A DNA stretch of 64,000 nt from positions 2,301,501 through 2,365,500 of the forward strand of contig NC_091673.1 of NCBI RefSeq assembly GCF_042453785.1. Direction: 5' to 3'. The notes beneath the pieces are model-generated. The model was given only the letters and a program-made list of their open reading frames with translations. It was not told the DNA's origin and ran no database searches. A program made the translations under genes and the position numbers. This DNA is from Malus domestica. Its lineage: Eukaryota; Streptophyta; Magnoliopsida; Rosales; Rosaceae. Below, in pieces: positions 1-11,400 of this stretch; positions within the stretch are counted from its first letter, which is position 1, and each line of letters starts with the position of its first letter.

Positions 1-131
1 GCTCCCACCTCACTTTTTTGACATAACATTTTATAATTTTGACACGAAATTAACGTTAAACACGTTTCAGAAAAAGCATAAAGAGTCCCATCTAAAATTA
101 GAGTGTACTTAGCATTTTTCAAAAAAGTGTG

Positions 132-139
132 TATAAAAA
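132..139 (+). promoter_or_regulatory. Possible TATA box of the first gene
   Basis: A TATAAAAA string lies about 140 bases before the ATG at 280, followed by a pyrimidine-rich leader. Spacing fits a plant core promoter with a roughly 110-base 5' UTR. This is sequence pattern only. Confidence 0.35.
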
Positions 140-279
140 ATATGCATCCACTTCCCAACATATGCTTTTCTCCATTTCACAAGCAATCAATTGTGTCTCA
201 GTCTCTCCCCTGTAATCATTCTCCAGTTTAAATTCAAATATTCACCCCAAAATTCACATGTATATATATAGAGAGAGGA

Positions 280-747
280 ATGGGAGTTAGCAGCAGCAAC
301 AGACCTCAAATCCAAAAGATGGGGACTTTACAGAAATTCAAGCTCCTCGCCACGCAGTGCGGCGTGGCCCAGAGCCCGACGCGAAGCCCGCGGACGAGCC
401 CGTTGATCCAGTTCCGCCGCCGCAAACCCACCTTGCTGATGCTCCTGACCCGGAGCAGCAGTCGCCGCCGTGACCCGCCTGTTCCGATGCCGCTACCGGA
501 GAAGATTCCGCTTCAGAGGAACAGTTTGAAGGACCTGTTCGTGTCGTCGCCACCATTTGAGTTGAACGACGGGAGAAAGGCGGAGAGTGAGAGAGATAAG
601 CGGGTAGAGTCGGGTAGTTTGTTGGTGGTAGGTAAAGAAATTGGTGGAGTTGGACCGGGCTCCCCTAGGCCGGCGTGGACCGGTTTCCGTTACAAGTCGT
701 TACTGAGAAGGGCTTGGCGCCCTGTGCTCGTCACTATTCCTGAGTAA
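280..747 (+). CDS. Uncharacterised plant protein, 155 aa, single exon
   Basis: The ORF opens at an ATG in a plausible plant context after a TATA-containing leader and ends at TAA. The product is basic and low in complexity. Residues 17-45 carry a run of the form QKFKLLATQCG...SPTRSPRTSP followed by a basic RRRK patch. The C-terminus (about residues 130-155) is a compact basic and aromatic segment (WTGFRYKSLLRRAWRP). There is no signal peptide, membrane segment or catalytic motif. From memory this layout resembles a small plant-specific family of unknown function that includes At1g25400 and At1g68440 in Arabidopsis. That would agree with the neighbouring genes, but I could not confirm it. High GC and CDS-like codon use contrast with the AT-rich flanks, which supports a real gene. 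No function is proposed. Confidence 0.7.
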   Translation: MGVSSSNRPQIQKMGTLQKFKLLATQCGVAQSPTRSPRTSPLIQFRRRKPTLLMLLTRSSSRRRDPPVPMPLPEKIPLQRNSLKDLFVSSPPFELNDGRKAESERDKRVESGSLLVVGKEIGGVGPGSPRPAWTGFRYKSLLRRAWRPVLVTIPE

Positions 748-1059
748 ATTAATTAAATAATTTAATCTTCGTAAAATATTATTAGAGTTTTTTTTGTTTG
801 CTGTGTGGTCGGCCGTCTCTCATGATCCTGGTCCAAATATACCGATACAAATCGATCTTGTATTGCATTGTATAATTTGTAGCTGCCGTCCTTGGACTCG
901 TAGTTACAAGCATTATCGTACGTTCGACTTTATGATTTCGTTTCAATTCTCCATTTTTTCGTGCCATTATCGTTTGTATTAAAAAATATTTGAACTCGTG
1001 AAAAACTGGAACCTCTCGCAATATGGGCAAAAGAAATACGTTTGAATTAGAACTACTTT

Positions 1060-1180
1060 GAATAGAAACAACTTCCGAAATGAAGGGGACGGAACAAGAA
1101 CTAGAGGGATCCACCGAAGACGATCCTTCCCTTGTTTCGGAAGAAAAAGAGGTTCGAGACAAAATCGATGAAATTTCATT
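1060..1180 (+). other. Probable plastid DNA insert (ycf1 fragment)
   Basis: One reading frame gives [17 protein letters not shown] followed by an acidic [12 protein letters not shown] and DKIDE stretch. This strongly resembles the variable acidic part of chloroplast Ycf1 (TIC214) as I remember it. The frame has no start or gene context of its own and stops soon after at 1228-1230. I read it as a short nuclear plastid insertion. The exact ends are unclear because flanking bases are not recognisable as plastid DNA. Confidence 0.55.
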
Positions 1181-1423
1181 CATTCGTGACCATGCACGCC
1201 ATTACCATCCTTTCGAGGTTCCTTTCTAAAGTTAAAGTGGCTAAAGAGGCCCAGGACCATGAATGTTGGGAGAACAGCTTACACTACACATGCTAAAGCA
1301 AGTCTTCCCTTTGGGAAAAAGAAAAGTTGCAAAGAGCTCGATGATTTCGAAGGGACTTTTTTCATCTATTTTGTTATTTAATTCAATTATTACAGAAAAA
1401 AATCTTACGATCAAAAGGTAAAT

Positions 1424-4320
1424 TCAAAAAAAAGGTGGAGTCCTTCCATGTCTTGCCGCTAGCGGCTCTTTGGTTCCAAGGGGGATTGGAGTCTGATTTG
1501 TTTGGGCTTGTGATTGCCGCAGCGCAGAGTCATTCCCCGCTCTCTCGGTACCTCCATTTCCCTGGTGAGGTTCGGCTTGGCCGACAGAGTTAGGGTGGCC
1601 TTCTGAATGCTCGTTTTCTAGAAGTACAACCCTCCGCAAGAACCTATCTATCATCTCGTAACTGGTAAATGTAATAACGGCAGATGGAGTGGTTCTTATT
1701 AGATTAGTAGCACAACCATTATAGAATCCACGAAGGCCTTCCTTTTGGAACACCTTCTTTATGCAGTCAATTACTCCTGCATACTGGGTTCCAATGTGTC
1801 TGGCCTGCCCTTGCTCTTGCAGCCTCGAGCGCACAACCTGGAGATAATTGATTCAGTCAGGACAACAAAATAAAATATGAGAAAGAAAGACACGACTCTT
1901 AAGAGCAGTTTACTGAGAAGTTCATGCTCAACATACCTCGTGAGGGTATGTTATTACAGAAGCGATTACTTTTGATACCGATGAGGCAAAGGCAACTCTA
2001 CTAGGGTGTAACTTATCAACAGTTGTATTATCTGAAAAGTTAAATTTATGGGGTCAGATATAATTAATTAATTAAAAAACACTGAATTTTCAAGTAAAAC
2101 AGTTCATCAAAGAAGTAAACAAATAACATTTACCCCTTTTTGCCATGAAAGACTTTATCTTTTCATAAGCAGGAAATTGAATTGCAACATGACTTACTCC
2201 AGCCAAAGAAGGCAAGATCCCACTGTTTGAAACCACACATGCAAACAAAGAGGTATCATTAAGGGAAACCACGCGAATAAATTTTAATCTAATCAATTGA
2301 GCAGAATTCCTTTCACCGAATGGAAAAAAATTCGATCAGTATTTAAGCAATATCAAATATAAAATTCCCAGTTTAGTGTCATATCCACATGATGTAACTT
2401 GGAAAGAAAAATGACCTATATAAACCTCGCAAGCCTTCCTCAGTTGTAATCCTTGAGAAAGCAGATCTCATGCTTTTGTAAGGAATCACACCAGGCCTCA
2501 TTCCTTGTGTCTAAACGAAGGTGATCAAGAAGAAAATATCAATGTACAAAAATGACAAAGTTCAAACGAGCAAAATTAATCAGTGCGGAGTCCTTGAGAT
2601 TTTTCTAAATCCATGAGGGTTGAGTTTTAAGTCAGAAGGTAACATGTAATTATGTGGAAGAGATTCATTAGCCTGGTTAGACATTGGTTAAGCATCAACC
2701 CCAAGAATAAAATATGCCCGGACATTTCTCAGAAAACCGTAAACACTATAGGACCATCTCTAGCAAATATGAGTCTGCATAGTTGAACTATTTACTATCT
2801 TTTATTCCCGATTTTTCATAGTTTACTTTCTCCTGACATCTCAAGTCGAGGACATGATAGAAAAAACAACGTCTCCAGTCCCAGTCAAACAGAATGCCAT
2901 AAAATAACAGGTCATTGTGCTATAGAAAGCAATAAAATGAAAATCTTAAATGAATTACAAACATAAAAACAGTAAACTTACTTGAAGTCTGGTCTTAACA
3001 ACCCACAATGGATTTGTTGAAATGGCTGTGGCAGCCCCGGCACCAGCAGCAGCAATCATATTTTCACCAATTGTGAGTTCTCCGCTGCCATGAACTACAG
3101 TATGACCACAGTAAATGTTTAAAAACTAACTGAATACTATTATATATTACCCAATGCTCTACACTAAAACCAAGAATATGGGAATACTATGCGTCTCATA
3201 AGAAATAATTAGAGACAAACATAAACTTTTAAGTAAGCCACATTTGGAAAAACCAACCATGAGAGTGGAGTAGGCCTTTGAGTTGCTCATAAACTGTGAA
3301 GTACACCTGCATACGAACAGAGTACATATGGCTCCAGGAAAATTATAAAAAGTATACAGGAAAAAAAAGTAGCATGTGATCTGACCGAGGGCCCCAAAAT
3401 CTTTGTGAACTCAAGTTTCCACAAGATAAGGGCTCTCAAAGATTTGTTTCACAATATAAGGCAACAAAAGTAATACTCACTGCCCAGTTTGGAAGTAGCG
3501 CTAGAATTGTAGGTGAAAGGCCCCGGTACATCCCCTTCACACCTTCTGTCTTTAATATTTTTTGTAGGCTCGTGACAATGATACTACCTGATCATAGGCC
3601 AAAAGGAAAACAAAGAAGAACAGTTATACTGATATGTGTAAGTATGAACCATATATACTACAAATAGATCGATTGGAAAATATCCTCGAAATGGCAATGA
3701 GCCATATAAAAAATTTATAGAACAAACACAAAGCCACCTGAAGCCGGTTCACCAAATAACAAGAAATGTGGCATACATCTGGTCAATGCAAATTTTCTCA
3801 TATATACGAATACACTAGAGTTCACAAAACTGAAACTTTAATCCGACTACAATTCCTTTCCCCCTAAACATGTGCTCCCATAGTCCCAATGAATCTAATA
3901 TCGTCAAAAATCGATACTTGCAATCGATAAGTTCCTTAAAATAAATAAAAACACAGAATTTCATCCCAGAATTGATAAACAAAGCATAATTTGTTCAAGG
4001 GAATAATAAAGCTTCGTCTCTGAAAATTGAAGAATACCTCTTTGACCAGAAGGCATGCCATGGACCTGCAGCCTAGTCTTGATGACATCTAAGGGGCATA
4101 CAAATGTAGCCGCCATAGCCCCTGCAAAGCTTACAGTTCAATCAATTTGCAATAAATTCATCAGATTTGCAAATGCGTGCCCAAATGAACGAAACCCTAG
4201 AAATGGGAATCGCAGAAGAGCAAAGGAGGAAGATAACTGACCAGCGGAGGCGCCAGCACCGGCGTGGCAGATGACATCTCTGATAGATTGGCGATCGGAA
4301 TGTTCGGCCACAACACCCAT
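1424..4320 (-). CDS. NDT2: Mitochondrial NAD+ carrier, NDT2-like (9 exons, 374 aa)
   Basis: This is a mitochondrial carrier family protein that would exchange NAD+ for ADP or AMP across the inner membrane. Coding exons on the minus strand are 4242-4320, 4038-4121, 3481-3587, 3258-3306, 2982-3094, 2416-2510, 2134-2222, 1937-2031 and 1424-1837. All have GT-AG borders and the phases sum to 374 codons plus stop. The three repeats carry carrier signatures PLDVIKTR (about residues 36-43), PLWVVKTR (135-142) and YPHEVVRSR (234-242). The segment [20 protein letters not shown] and a hydrophilic tail with RQSQAQTN...PIPLGTK match my memory of Arabidopsis NDT2 (At1g25380) better than the shorter NDT1. 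The ATG at 4320 is chosen because it gives the usual short N-terminus before GAGASAG. The C-terminal tail extends about 65 residues past the last membrane helix. No frameshift or stop was found, so the gene looks intact. Confidence 0.9.
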
Positions 4321-5017
4321 CGTCGTCGAAGCCCTCTCTAGCCTCCCTCTAGAGCTGCTTCTTCAAACTCAAATCAAAGGTAATTTTCATGGCCAGTCGC
4401 AGTGTGTGTATGTATATACATACATGTATATATACTGATTTGATAAGGGGGGGAGGGGGGAGATTTGGGGTCGGAAGTTCTAAGGACTGTTGAGAGTCAG
4501 TATTCTGGAGGTACGACGCCGTCGTCGTCGCCGCCTGACTTGTTTGAAGGGGGTTAAGTGGTGGAAAATGACGTGTCAGGTACGCAGAGCTCTGCTTCGG
4601 ATTTGGAATTTGGAAATGGGAAATGACGAGGAGGAATCCGTCGAGGAAAGGAAACTAGAAAACTAGCAAAACGGCTATTTTCTTTCTCGGATAGGTTAAT
4701 TTCTGGCCAAAAATATAAGTGGGTGGGTGCAGGGTATCGATTATTTAAATCAAATTTTGTAAATAATATATTGTAATTGTTTATGATTGAATTATTATTT
4801 ATATTGATGCATTATATAATTTGAAATTTTGATCGAAAAAATGGCTCTACTTAACGTTATTCTTCAATTAAACTCAATTTCTGGCTAATAGGCATGAATG
4901 TGATACACATTTTAAGACCACTCAACAATCATCACTACAGTTCGATGGTATTTCTCTAGTGAATTTTAAATTCGGTTGTTAATTGCGTACTTGAAGTCAA
5001 AATATTATTGATAATTC
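4321..5017. other. Upstream region of the NAD+ carrier gene, no gene seen
   Basis: The first 300 bases hold GC-rich leader-like sequence (GTCGTCGTCGCCGCC near 4520) and a G-rich tract at 4446-4463. They are probably the 5' UTR and promoter of the carrier gene, read on the minus strand. The rest is AT-rich with no coding signal. Confidence 0.4.
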
Positions 5018-5301
5018 TGTCACATCCCGGCCCGGGACAGACCACTTCCCGGGCCTGCTCCACCACCGTAGCACGATATTGTCCGTTTTGGGCTTACCAT
5101 TCCCTCACGGTTTTGTTTTTGGGAATTCACGAGCAACTTCCCAGTGGGTCACCCATCCTGGGAGTGCTCTGGCCTCCTTCTCGCTTAACTTCGGAGTTCT
5201 TACGGAACCCGAAGCCAGTGAGCTCCCAAAAAACCTTGTGTTAGGTAGGGATGAGAATATACATTTAAGGATCACTCCCCTGGGCGATGTGGGATGTCAC
5301 A
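5018..5301 (-). repeat. Cassandra 3' LTR
   Basis: Left-hand LTR, which is the 3' LTR for this minus-strand element. It holds an intact-looking 5S-like A box region (complement of 5182-5198) and the conserved GGGTGACC region. Confidence 0.85.
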
Positions 5302-5371
5302 ATCCACCCCCCTTAGGGGCCTGACGTCCTCGTCGGCACACTTCCGCCCAGGAATTGGCTCTGATACCATT

Positions 5372-5655
5372 TGTCACATCCCGGCCCCGAGCGAACCACT
5401 TCCTGGGCCCGCTCCATCACCGTAACACAATATTGTCCGTTTTAGGCTTACCATTCCCTCACAGTTTTGTTTTTGGGAACTCACAAGCAACTTCCCAGTG
5501 GGTCACCCATCATGGAAGTGCTCCGGCCTCCTTCTCGCTTAACTTCAGAGTTCATACGGAACCCGAAGCCAGTGAGCTCCCAAAAGGCCTCGTTCTAGGT
5601 AGGGATGAGAATATACATTTAAGGATTACTCCCTTAAGCGATGTGGGATGTCACA
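5372..5655 (-). repeat. Cassandra 5' LTR
   Basis: Right-hand LTR, adjacent to the tRNA primer site. Its 5S-like box (complement of 5536-5552) has one change, CTCTGAAG in place of CTCCGAAG. Confidence 0.85.
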
Positions 5656-6550
5656 ATTCACTATTTAGTGTACGTTAAATCGTAGTATTTAAACAAAAAG
5701 ATATTTCATGAATTTCTTCAATTTACTTTTTGTTTTTGAATTTTGAGAGCTTATGATATTTTATGACTATTATAACCTTTAAATGTCAAAGAGTTTAAAA
5801 TTTAATTTAAAATCAAGGGCATTAATGTAATTCAATTCCAATTTTAGATTCTTCTCACATTTCCCTACATATGCATAGCATTTGTAGAGTTTGCTAGTGT
5901 AAATTTATGAAAACAAAATTTCGATTTCAAGTACATAAAAGTTCTTTTTTTTGGCTCGACATAAAATTTACATTACTTTAACCAATTTAACTTCCTCTAA
6001 ATTTTTCCCTAGTTTTAAAATTTGTGATGTGAAAGACAAATATGCAAAAGTATGTTTATTTTGTTTTTGTATGCTGAGGTAGCCAATGATGGATTTCATA
6101 GCTTGAGAAATTCTTGTCTATTGACATTGGCCTGCTTTACGAGGAGAGAGCGTTCAATTAGAAAATTTTCAATTTGCTGAAAATCGGATTCAATACATAA
6201 AGTGTTATAATACAAGTAATTAAGATTTGATATTTCAATTATTAGTATTATGACACTTATTGTATCAGATCGTATTCTTGACAAACTGAAAATTCTCTCG
6301 GATCAACTAACTATCTCAATTAAAAAAAAAAGTGACTTTCCGACAAACAAACAAAGTGATTTTGATTTGATAATGCCACATATTTTTTCTGTTACATTAT
6401 AACAACAAGGTTATTAGGCTTTTCTTCTTCGCTTGGGTCCAAAGTCGTAAAGTCAGAGAGGCCCAACTAATTATGGGCTGACATTCAAAAGGTTTAAAGA
6501 ATTCGGCCCAAAAAAGAGCATGCCAAAAGCCTAGAAACACAGACCAAGTA
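5656..6550. other. AT-rich intergenic DNA, nothing recognised
   Basis: Long A/T runs and many stops in all frames. No gene, RNA or clear repeat structure was seen. Confidence 0.4.
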
Positions 6551-6755
6551 CCGGTTTGGTACTGAGATACTTTTATAAAAAGTGGGTATAAAAAAAAACT
6601 GAGCTAAAAAATGTATTTGGTAAATACTTAAAAACAGCTTATTTTCACATTTTTTTGTGAAAAAAAAGCTAAAAACGTGAAGCAGCAAAAATGTGCTTAT
6701 TCTCACAGCACAATAGAAACAGTTTTTTTTTCAAAGCACATCAATAACAAACCAG
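6551..6755. mobile_element. Foldback MITE, hAT-like in style
   Basis: The left end CCGGTTTGGTACTGAGATAC and the reverse complement of the right end, CTGGTTTGTTATTGATGTGC, match imperfectly and continue into AAAAA-rich stems. The middle repeats AGCTTATTTTCAC-like strings. Small size, terminal inverted repeats and no coding capacity fit a MITE. I saw no clean 8-bp target duplication, so the superfamily is a guess. Confidence 0.5.
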
Positions 6756-7125
6756 CTATGAAGCACCTTTGGCAAATTACTTTCACCAAAGAGCATTTAT
6801 GCTAAATTTACACAAGATTAGAAGAACAACTTAACAATGTCGACAGAACGTTTTGTGTCAATCGTACAATGTTATATAAAAATACTCAATAATTATATCA
6901 GCTTATTAGTATGAGACGCCACAATTACAGTATTCAAATTTCTTGTCAATCATAGAGGAAATTAGACAATAATGAGAGTTAAAAAGGAAAAGTAAAGGTT
7001 TTGGTTTAGTGGGCTTAAAACCATCACACACAAAATCCCCTACCGGACAAGTTCACTTCTTGGGGTATCTTTCAGCAAAGATATCATGATTTCGGGGGCC
7101 CAGGCGGGTACGCAGTGGCTTTCTG
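6756..7125. other. Intergenic DNA, nothing recognised
   Basis: AT-rich, no coding signal and no clear repeat. Confidence 0.35.
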
Positions 7126-7425
7126 ACCGTCTTACGTGGGGACGAGTGAATTCGTATCCTCGTCGGATTTTCTTTACGAGGATTTCGAAAATTCATAAAT
7201 CATATATTTTTATGGTAAATAATCCAAAAAATTCATGAATCATATCCATTTATCGTACATCGTATAATCAGAAATCATTTTAAATATTTTTATTTAAAAT
7301 TAAATATGAACAGTATTTGACAAAAACTGATTACAAAATGTTCGATGAACTAACACGATTTACGAATTCTCAATGTCCTCGTAAAAAAATCCAGAAAATA
7401 TCCTGTTGGGGGACGAGCATGGCTG
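7126..7425. mobile_element. Degraded foldback (MITE-like) element
   Basis: The segment TTTACGAGGATTTCGAAAAT with ATTCATAAATCATAT near 7171-7205 is mirrored on the opposite strand near 7355-7395 (TTTACGAGGACATTGAGAAT with TCGTAAATCGTGT). Arms are imperfect and ends are blurred. It has no coding capacity. Confidence 0.4.
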
Positions 7426-9390
7426 TAGGGCCCAGATAGGCCCATTCTCCCAGCCTGTACTTGCCCGGTTCCTCAAAACCAAAAAACTATTTTCTATTTT
7501 TAATTTGGTATTTTTCAAAAATACCAAAAGGCAGAACAGTATGTGAATGTGGACGATGGATCCGAGGCACCAACTGGAAAATTCCCAATCTCAGTTTGGT
7601 AAGCGGTTGTTGAAGACACCTATAAATACAAGTTGGGGAATATTCTAAAGCGTGATTAATTTGAAAGACATTTAAAGTGTCAATTCATATTTAGGGAATT
7701 TGTTCTTCATCTGATAACGAAGGAAAAGACATAAACAAAAAATTCGGTAAGATTATCTGATTATGACTACTCTCACACTAAATAAGATCTATGCGAGTTC
7801 ATAAGACTAAAATTTATAAAGTTTCAAGCATTTGCGGAGGTGTCCTACGAGGCTACGAATAACGTGATCGGAAATGCTTTCTATAAGTTTTTCTCCCATT
7901 TATCAATCGAGTACTTGGTAATGGAAGAGCTAGCACATGATCATTGATTGTCCTTGATCCTAACAACCTCAAAAACCTCATGTATATTTGTATGTGTATT
8001 GTATTTGACCCATTTAAACAATTAAGGCAAACTAAATTACAACCTCCTTCTTCTACTTCTTATATTTTTTTACTATCATATTTGTCTTCCTTTTTTCTCT
8101 TATTGTGTGCAACCCTATTGTGCGCCCCATGTGCTCCATAAAATCCCTTAGTTGACAAGCCTTGACAGTCTTCGACATCACGCTACAATATCTTACATTC
8201 ACCCTCAACAAGCCTCTATACATAATAGTAGTTGTCGAAATATGTTACCATAAGTATCGGTTTATGTTGACAGAAATTACTACGTGCCTACTAAGTGTTC
8301 TACGAAATGACCATGTAAAGCTATTTTTGGTTTATATGATGATCATATTATTTAAAAATTATGACTTCGCCAATGATACTTTGATAAAATCTCTTTCATT
8401 TTCATATGATGCAACACTTAGCACATGCAATATCGGATAGCGGTATTGTTCTTATCTTAGTCAATTCATAAGATGCCTATTAAAACCTGTACCAGACACA
8501 TCCGTTCCAACTGCAACTTTCCCATCTTCAATTCATTATGTACTCGAATTAAATTGCACTGTCAATATTGTTCACAATTTTCTACTCTAATTGCAGCCAC
8601 AGACACACAGCCGCTTTCACACTCATACTGATCTTGCAACTTGCATATACTATATAGTTTACTCGACAAGAGATTCTACTGTGTCATCGATTGCATACAT
8701 TAGTGTCAGTGTTTTGATCAGGATCATGTAAAAAATTGTGTATACTATGTAGTTTTTTTCGAAAAAAATTCTACTATGTCACCGAGGGCATACATTAGCA
8801 TTGGTGTTTCTCATCAGATCAGGTAATGAAGGTTTATGGAAACACACTAGGCAATGATAAAGCACGCGTAAGAGGAGTTTGTCTTTACTTAAAGAATGTT
8901 GATAACAAATCAAATCACTTGCATTATATTAGTTGCCCATGTGATTTTGATCGAGTATATTTTTTAATCCAACTTTTTCGTGTTTAATAAAATTCATGAT
9001 TTCGAAATGTTACTTTAAATAGTTAAAAGTGTGTGAATCTCAAAATATAATTAACGACCCCAACTAAAAAAACTAGAAACTATATTACACGTCCATTTTC
9101 TGTCTTTTGTATTTCTTATTTTTTGTTCAGATTTAATTTAGTTCTAATTAATGTTTTTCGTTCTAAGTAAATAGATAATTAATAAGAAAACATGAAAGGA
9201 ACTCTATAGTTTGGCAGCCATAGTTGGGAAGGATTGGGCGGCGAGTACATAGTCGATGAAGTAAATACAACCCAGGTGGTTGCAAGGTTTCTGGAAAACG
9301 ACATTTCTTTTGTAAAGTAGGTATTTTGATAACTAATTCGAGTCGAAAGGAAATGTATTACGGAAGAAGACATATTTGATGAATGAATGA
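7426..9390. other. Intergenic DNA without recognised genes
   Basis: About 2 kb of AT-rich sequence. Several short frames exist (for example 8162-8440, 92 aa) but they show no domain, no biased composition and no splice logic. Two loosely similar stretches near 8655-8700 and 8735-8800 (TATACTATATAGTTT... and TATACTATGTAGTTT...) suggest an old local duplication. Confidence 0.35.
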
Positions 9391-9399
9391 TTCAATCCC

Positions 9400-9640
9400 G
9401 GATTTGGATCCTCGTCGGATCCTCTTCTTGGGAATCCTAGGAATCAACGCACGTGGACCGTTGATTAAAAATTGTGCAGCCACAATTTTTTTCTTTTTTA
9501 ATTTTTCACGCAAAACGAGGCTACTTTACTTTTAAAAATATAAAAAGCATTTAATTGTGGCTATACGATTTTTGATCAACGGTTCACTTGCGTTGGTCCC
9601 TAGGATTCACAGAAAGAGGATCCGACGAGGATCCAAATCC
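9400..9640. mobile_element. 241-bp Mutator-like MITE with a 9-bp target duplication
   Basis: Terminal inverted repeats of roughly 65-70 bases run inward from GGATTTGGATCCTCGTCGGA at 9400 and, on the other strand, from the same 20 bases ending at 9640. The element is flanked by the perfect 9-bp direct repeat TTCAATCCC (9391-9399 and 9641-9649). Long inverted repeats with a 9-bp target duplication are typical of Mutator-like non-autonomous elements. The internal part is AT-rich and non-coding. Confidence 0.85.
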
Positions 9641-9649
9641 TTCAATCCC

Positions 9650-10448
9650 CTCCCACCCACACGGTTCCTCTATTGAAGATGTTCCACACTTCCACTTCTT
9701 TTATGTGAGGGGGGCGTTTTCCTTGAATTTTACGTAAATCTCTCTGAGATAAATAGTCTTTTTTTGGTGCCTTATCTTGTCTTATTGTTTTAATGTATCC
9801 GAACAACAAAGTTTACTATTTGAAATGAAACTAAGATAGAGTTGGATCTAACATTGGATACCATCATATTAAAATTAAGTAGTTGGATTAGCCCCATGAG
9901 GGCTACAAGCCTGCATACTGCAACCCTACCCTGCATATGCAAAATTTGCAAATACGGTATACGTATGGCCAACTTAATAACTCCACAACCCACATGCTGC
10001 CGCGCTTAATCATCTAATTAATTATACTTAATCACAAACACACAACAACGCTGAAAGAATTAAAGCAATTTAACAACAAAAATACATATGAAAATTGAGA
10101 TGAGAGGAAACGTGGTCCTCCCTTTGAGAACAACCAATACAAAATTTAACGAGTTTACCACCGTGTCACGTTCTCGTCTAATAATGCAATGTAACAACGT
10201 TGTACATAAAAAAATTACTTAATATTATATTAAATGAGCAGAACATTGCGGTAACAATGAACACGTTGTATGTCAAATTGCATCACCAACCATCATCAGC
10301 ATTGGCATTGACTAGGAGGGTGGGGACAAGAAAAATCCTCGAGTGAAAAGCAAAGGGTGACCCTACAAAGCTGAGGCTGAGGGGCTACAGGTAAACAGGA
10401 TTTAGGGTTTACAGACATCTGCAAACGCAGCATCGCACTTATTTAATT
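9650..10448. other. Intergenic DNA, nothing recognised
   Basis: No coding signal or structural RNA was recognised. Contains small AT-rich repeats only. Confidence 0.35.
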
Positions 10449-10640
10449 GGAACCGAATTCCCTCCAGATCCTTTAAAACCGAGCTAACTAATCAAAGAAA
10501 TCGAATCATTAAAATTTGATTAAAATGATATAATTATTATAACTTTTAGAGAAACTTCTTAATTGTAGTTTTTTGATCAAATTTTAATGATCTGGATTCA
10601 TTGATTAGTAGACTCAAATTTGAAAGATGGATCCGGTTCC
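10449..10640. mobile_element. Foldback MITE of about 192 bp
   Basis: The left arm (GGAACCGAATTC, then CTAACTAATCAAAGAAATCG and AATCATTAAAATTTGAT) is mirrored by the right arm read on the other strand (GGAACCGGATCC, CTACTAATCAATGAATCCAG, ATCATTAAAATTTGATCAAA). The arms span nearly the whole element. Target duplication is not clear. Confidence 0.65.
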
Positions 10641-11400
10641 CATTTAACCACATGCAACGTGCTCACTGTGCACCTTGTCCACATCATCGCCATCACAGAA
10701 ACACATGCACCTCGTCCACATCATCGCCATCACTTCTTTCGTCCTCTTTGTCACCTTATATTTATAACATAATTTTTATGTTAATATTATCAAAATGTAA
10801 AAAATATAATGTAACAAAGAATACATAAAAAATCAAGTTAAAATTTTCTTATTATAATTGTATATCAAACCGTTTTCGACATACTGAAAAATCTATTATA
10901 CCTTAAGAATAAGTAGAGATACTATTGGATCTTTCACTCACAGATAAGTAAATATCCTAAACTGTGAAAATAGGTGCACCAAATGCTCTTAACATTGATT
11001 AGCTTAACAATAATTTCCCGGAAAACTCTCCTGCAAGATCTGTTAGGTAAACGACCAACCTTGTGATCCCCTGTTTTTAGAGCAATCACAAACAACCAAC
11101 ATAATTTCTATGTGGACCCAAATCTCTCTTTTGTATCCCCTCCACACTAGTGAACTTTTTTCCCGGGAAAAAAATAAAAGCCTCTTGCTTTTGGCTTTTT
11201 GCTTTTGGGGAAAAACAAATTGGTTTCGGAGAAATAAAGAAACCGACTTTTTTCAGAAGCAAAATGTGGGTTTATGGATGCATTGCTTCATAGTCAGCCG
11301 TACCACTTTTCTGCAATTTCTCTTTAGAATTTCGATCAAAATAGTTTGCTTTTTTGCCACCAATTTCTCTGCCATTTCTTTTTCACCCCAGAAAGTTTGG
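10641..11400. other. Intergenic DNA leading into the PP2C promoter
   Basis: No gene recognised. From about 11100 the sequence becomes pyrimidine-rich and is probably promoter or leader of the PP2C gene. Confidence 0.35.

Larger units (their letters stand above)
5018..5655 (-). mobile_element. Cassandra-type TRIM retrotransposon, two 284-bp LTRs
   Basis: Two direct repeats of 284 bases (5018-5301 and 5372-5655) flank about 70 bases. Read on the minus strand each LTR begins TGTGACATCCCAC and ends GGGATGTGACA. Next to the 5' LTR lies TGGTATCAGAGCC (complement at about 5358-5370), the usual primer site for initiator methionine tRNA. Each LTR contains a 5S-rRNA-like segment: AACTCCGAAGTTAAGCG (complement at 5182-5198) and AGGATGGGTGACCCACTGGG (complement at 5140-5159). 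That is the hallmark of Cassandra elements, which borrow the RNA polymerase III promoter of 5S rRNA. A 4-bp target duplication ATTC (5014-5017, 5656-5659) flanks it. It has no coding capacity and needs proteins from other elements to move. The LTRs differ at many sites, so the copy is not very recent. Confidence 0.88.

Noticed and set aside
782-1183. 133-codon and 66-codon minus-strand frames
   Set aside because: They overlap the plastid-like insert in the wrong direction and show no domain or codon bias.
5130-5210. Genuine 5S rRNA gene
   Set aside because: Only promoter-bearing parts of 5S match, embedded in an LTR; the flanking 5S sequence is missing.
5008-5678. Frames of 78-107 codons in the Cassandra LTRs
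   Set aside because: They read through 5S-derived non-coding LTR sequence.
8162-8440. 92-codon plus-strand frame
   Set aside because: AT-rich, no recognisable motif, no promoter or splice support; length is within chance for this composition.
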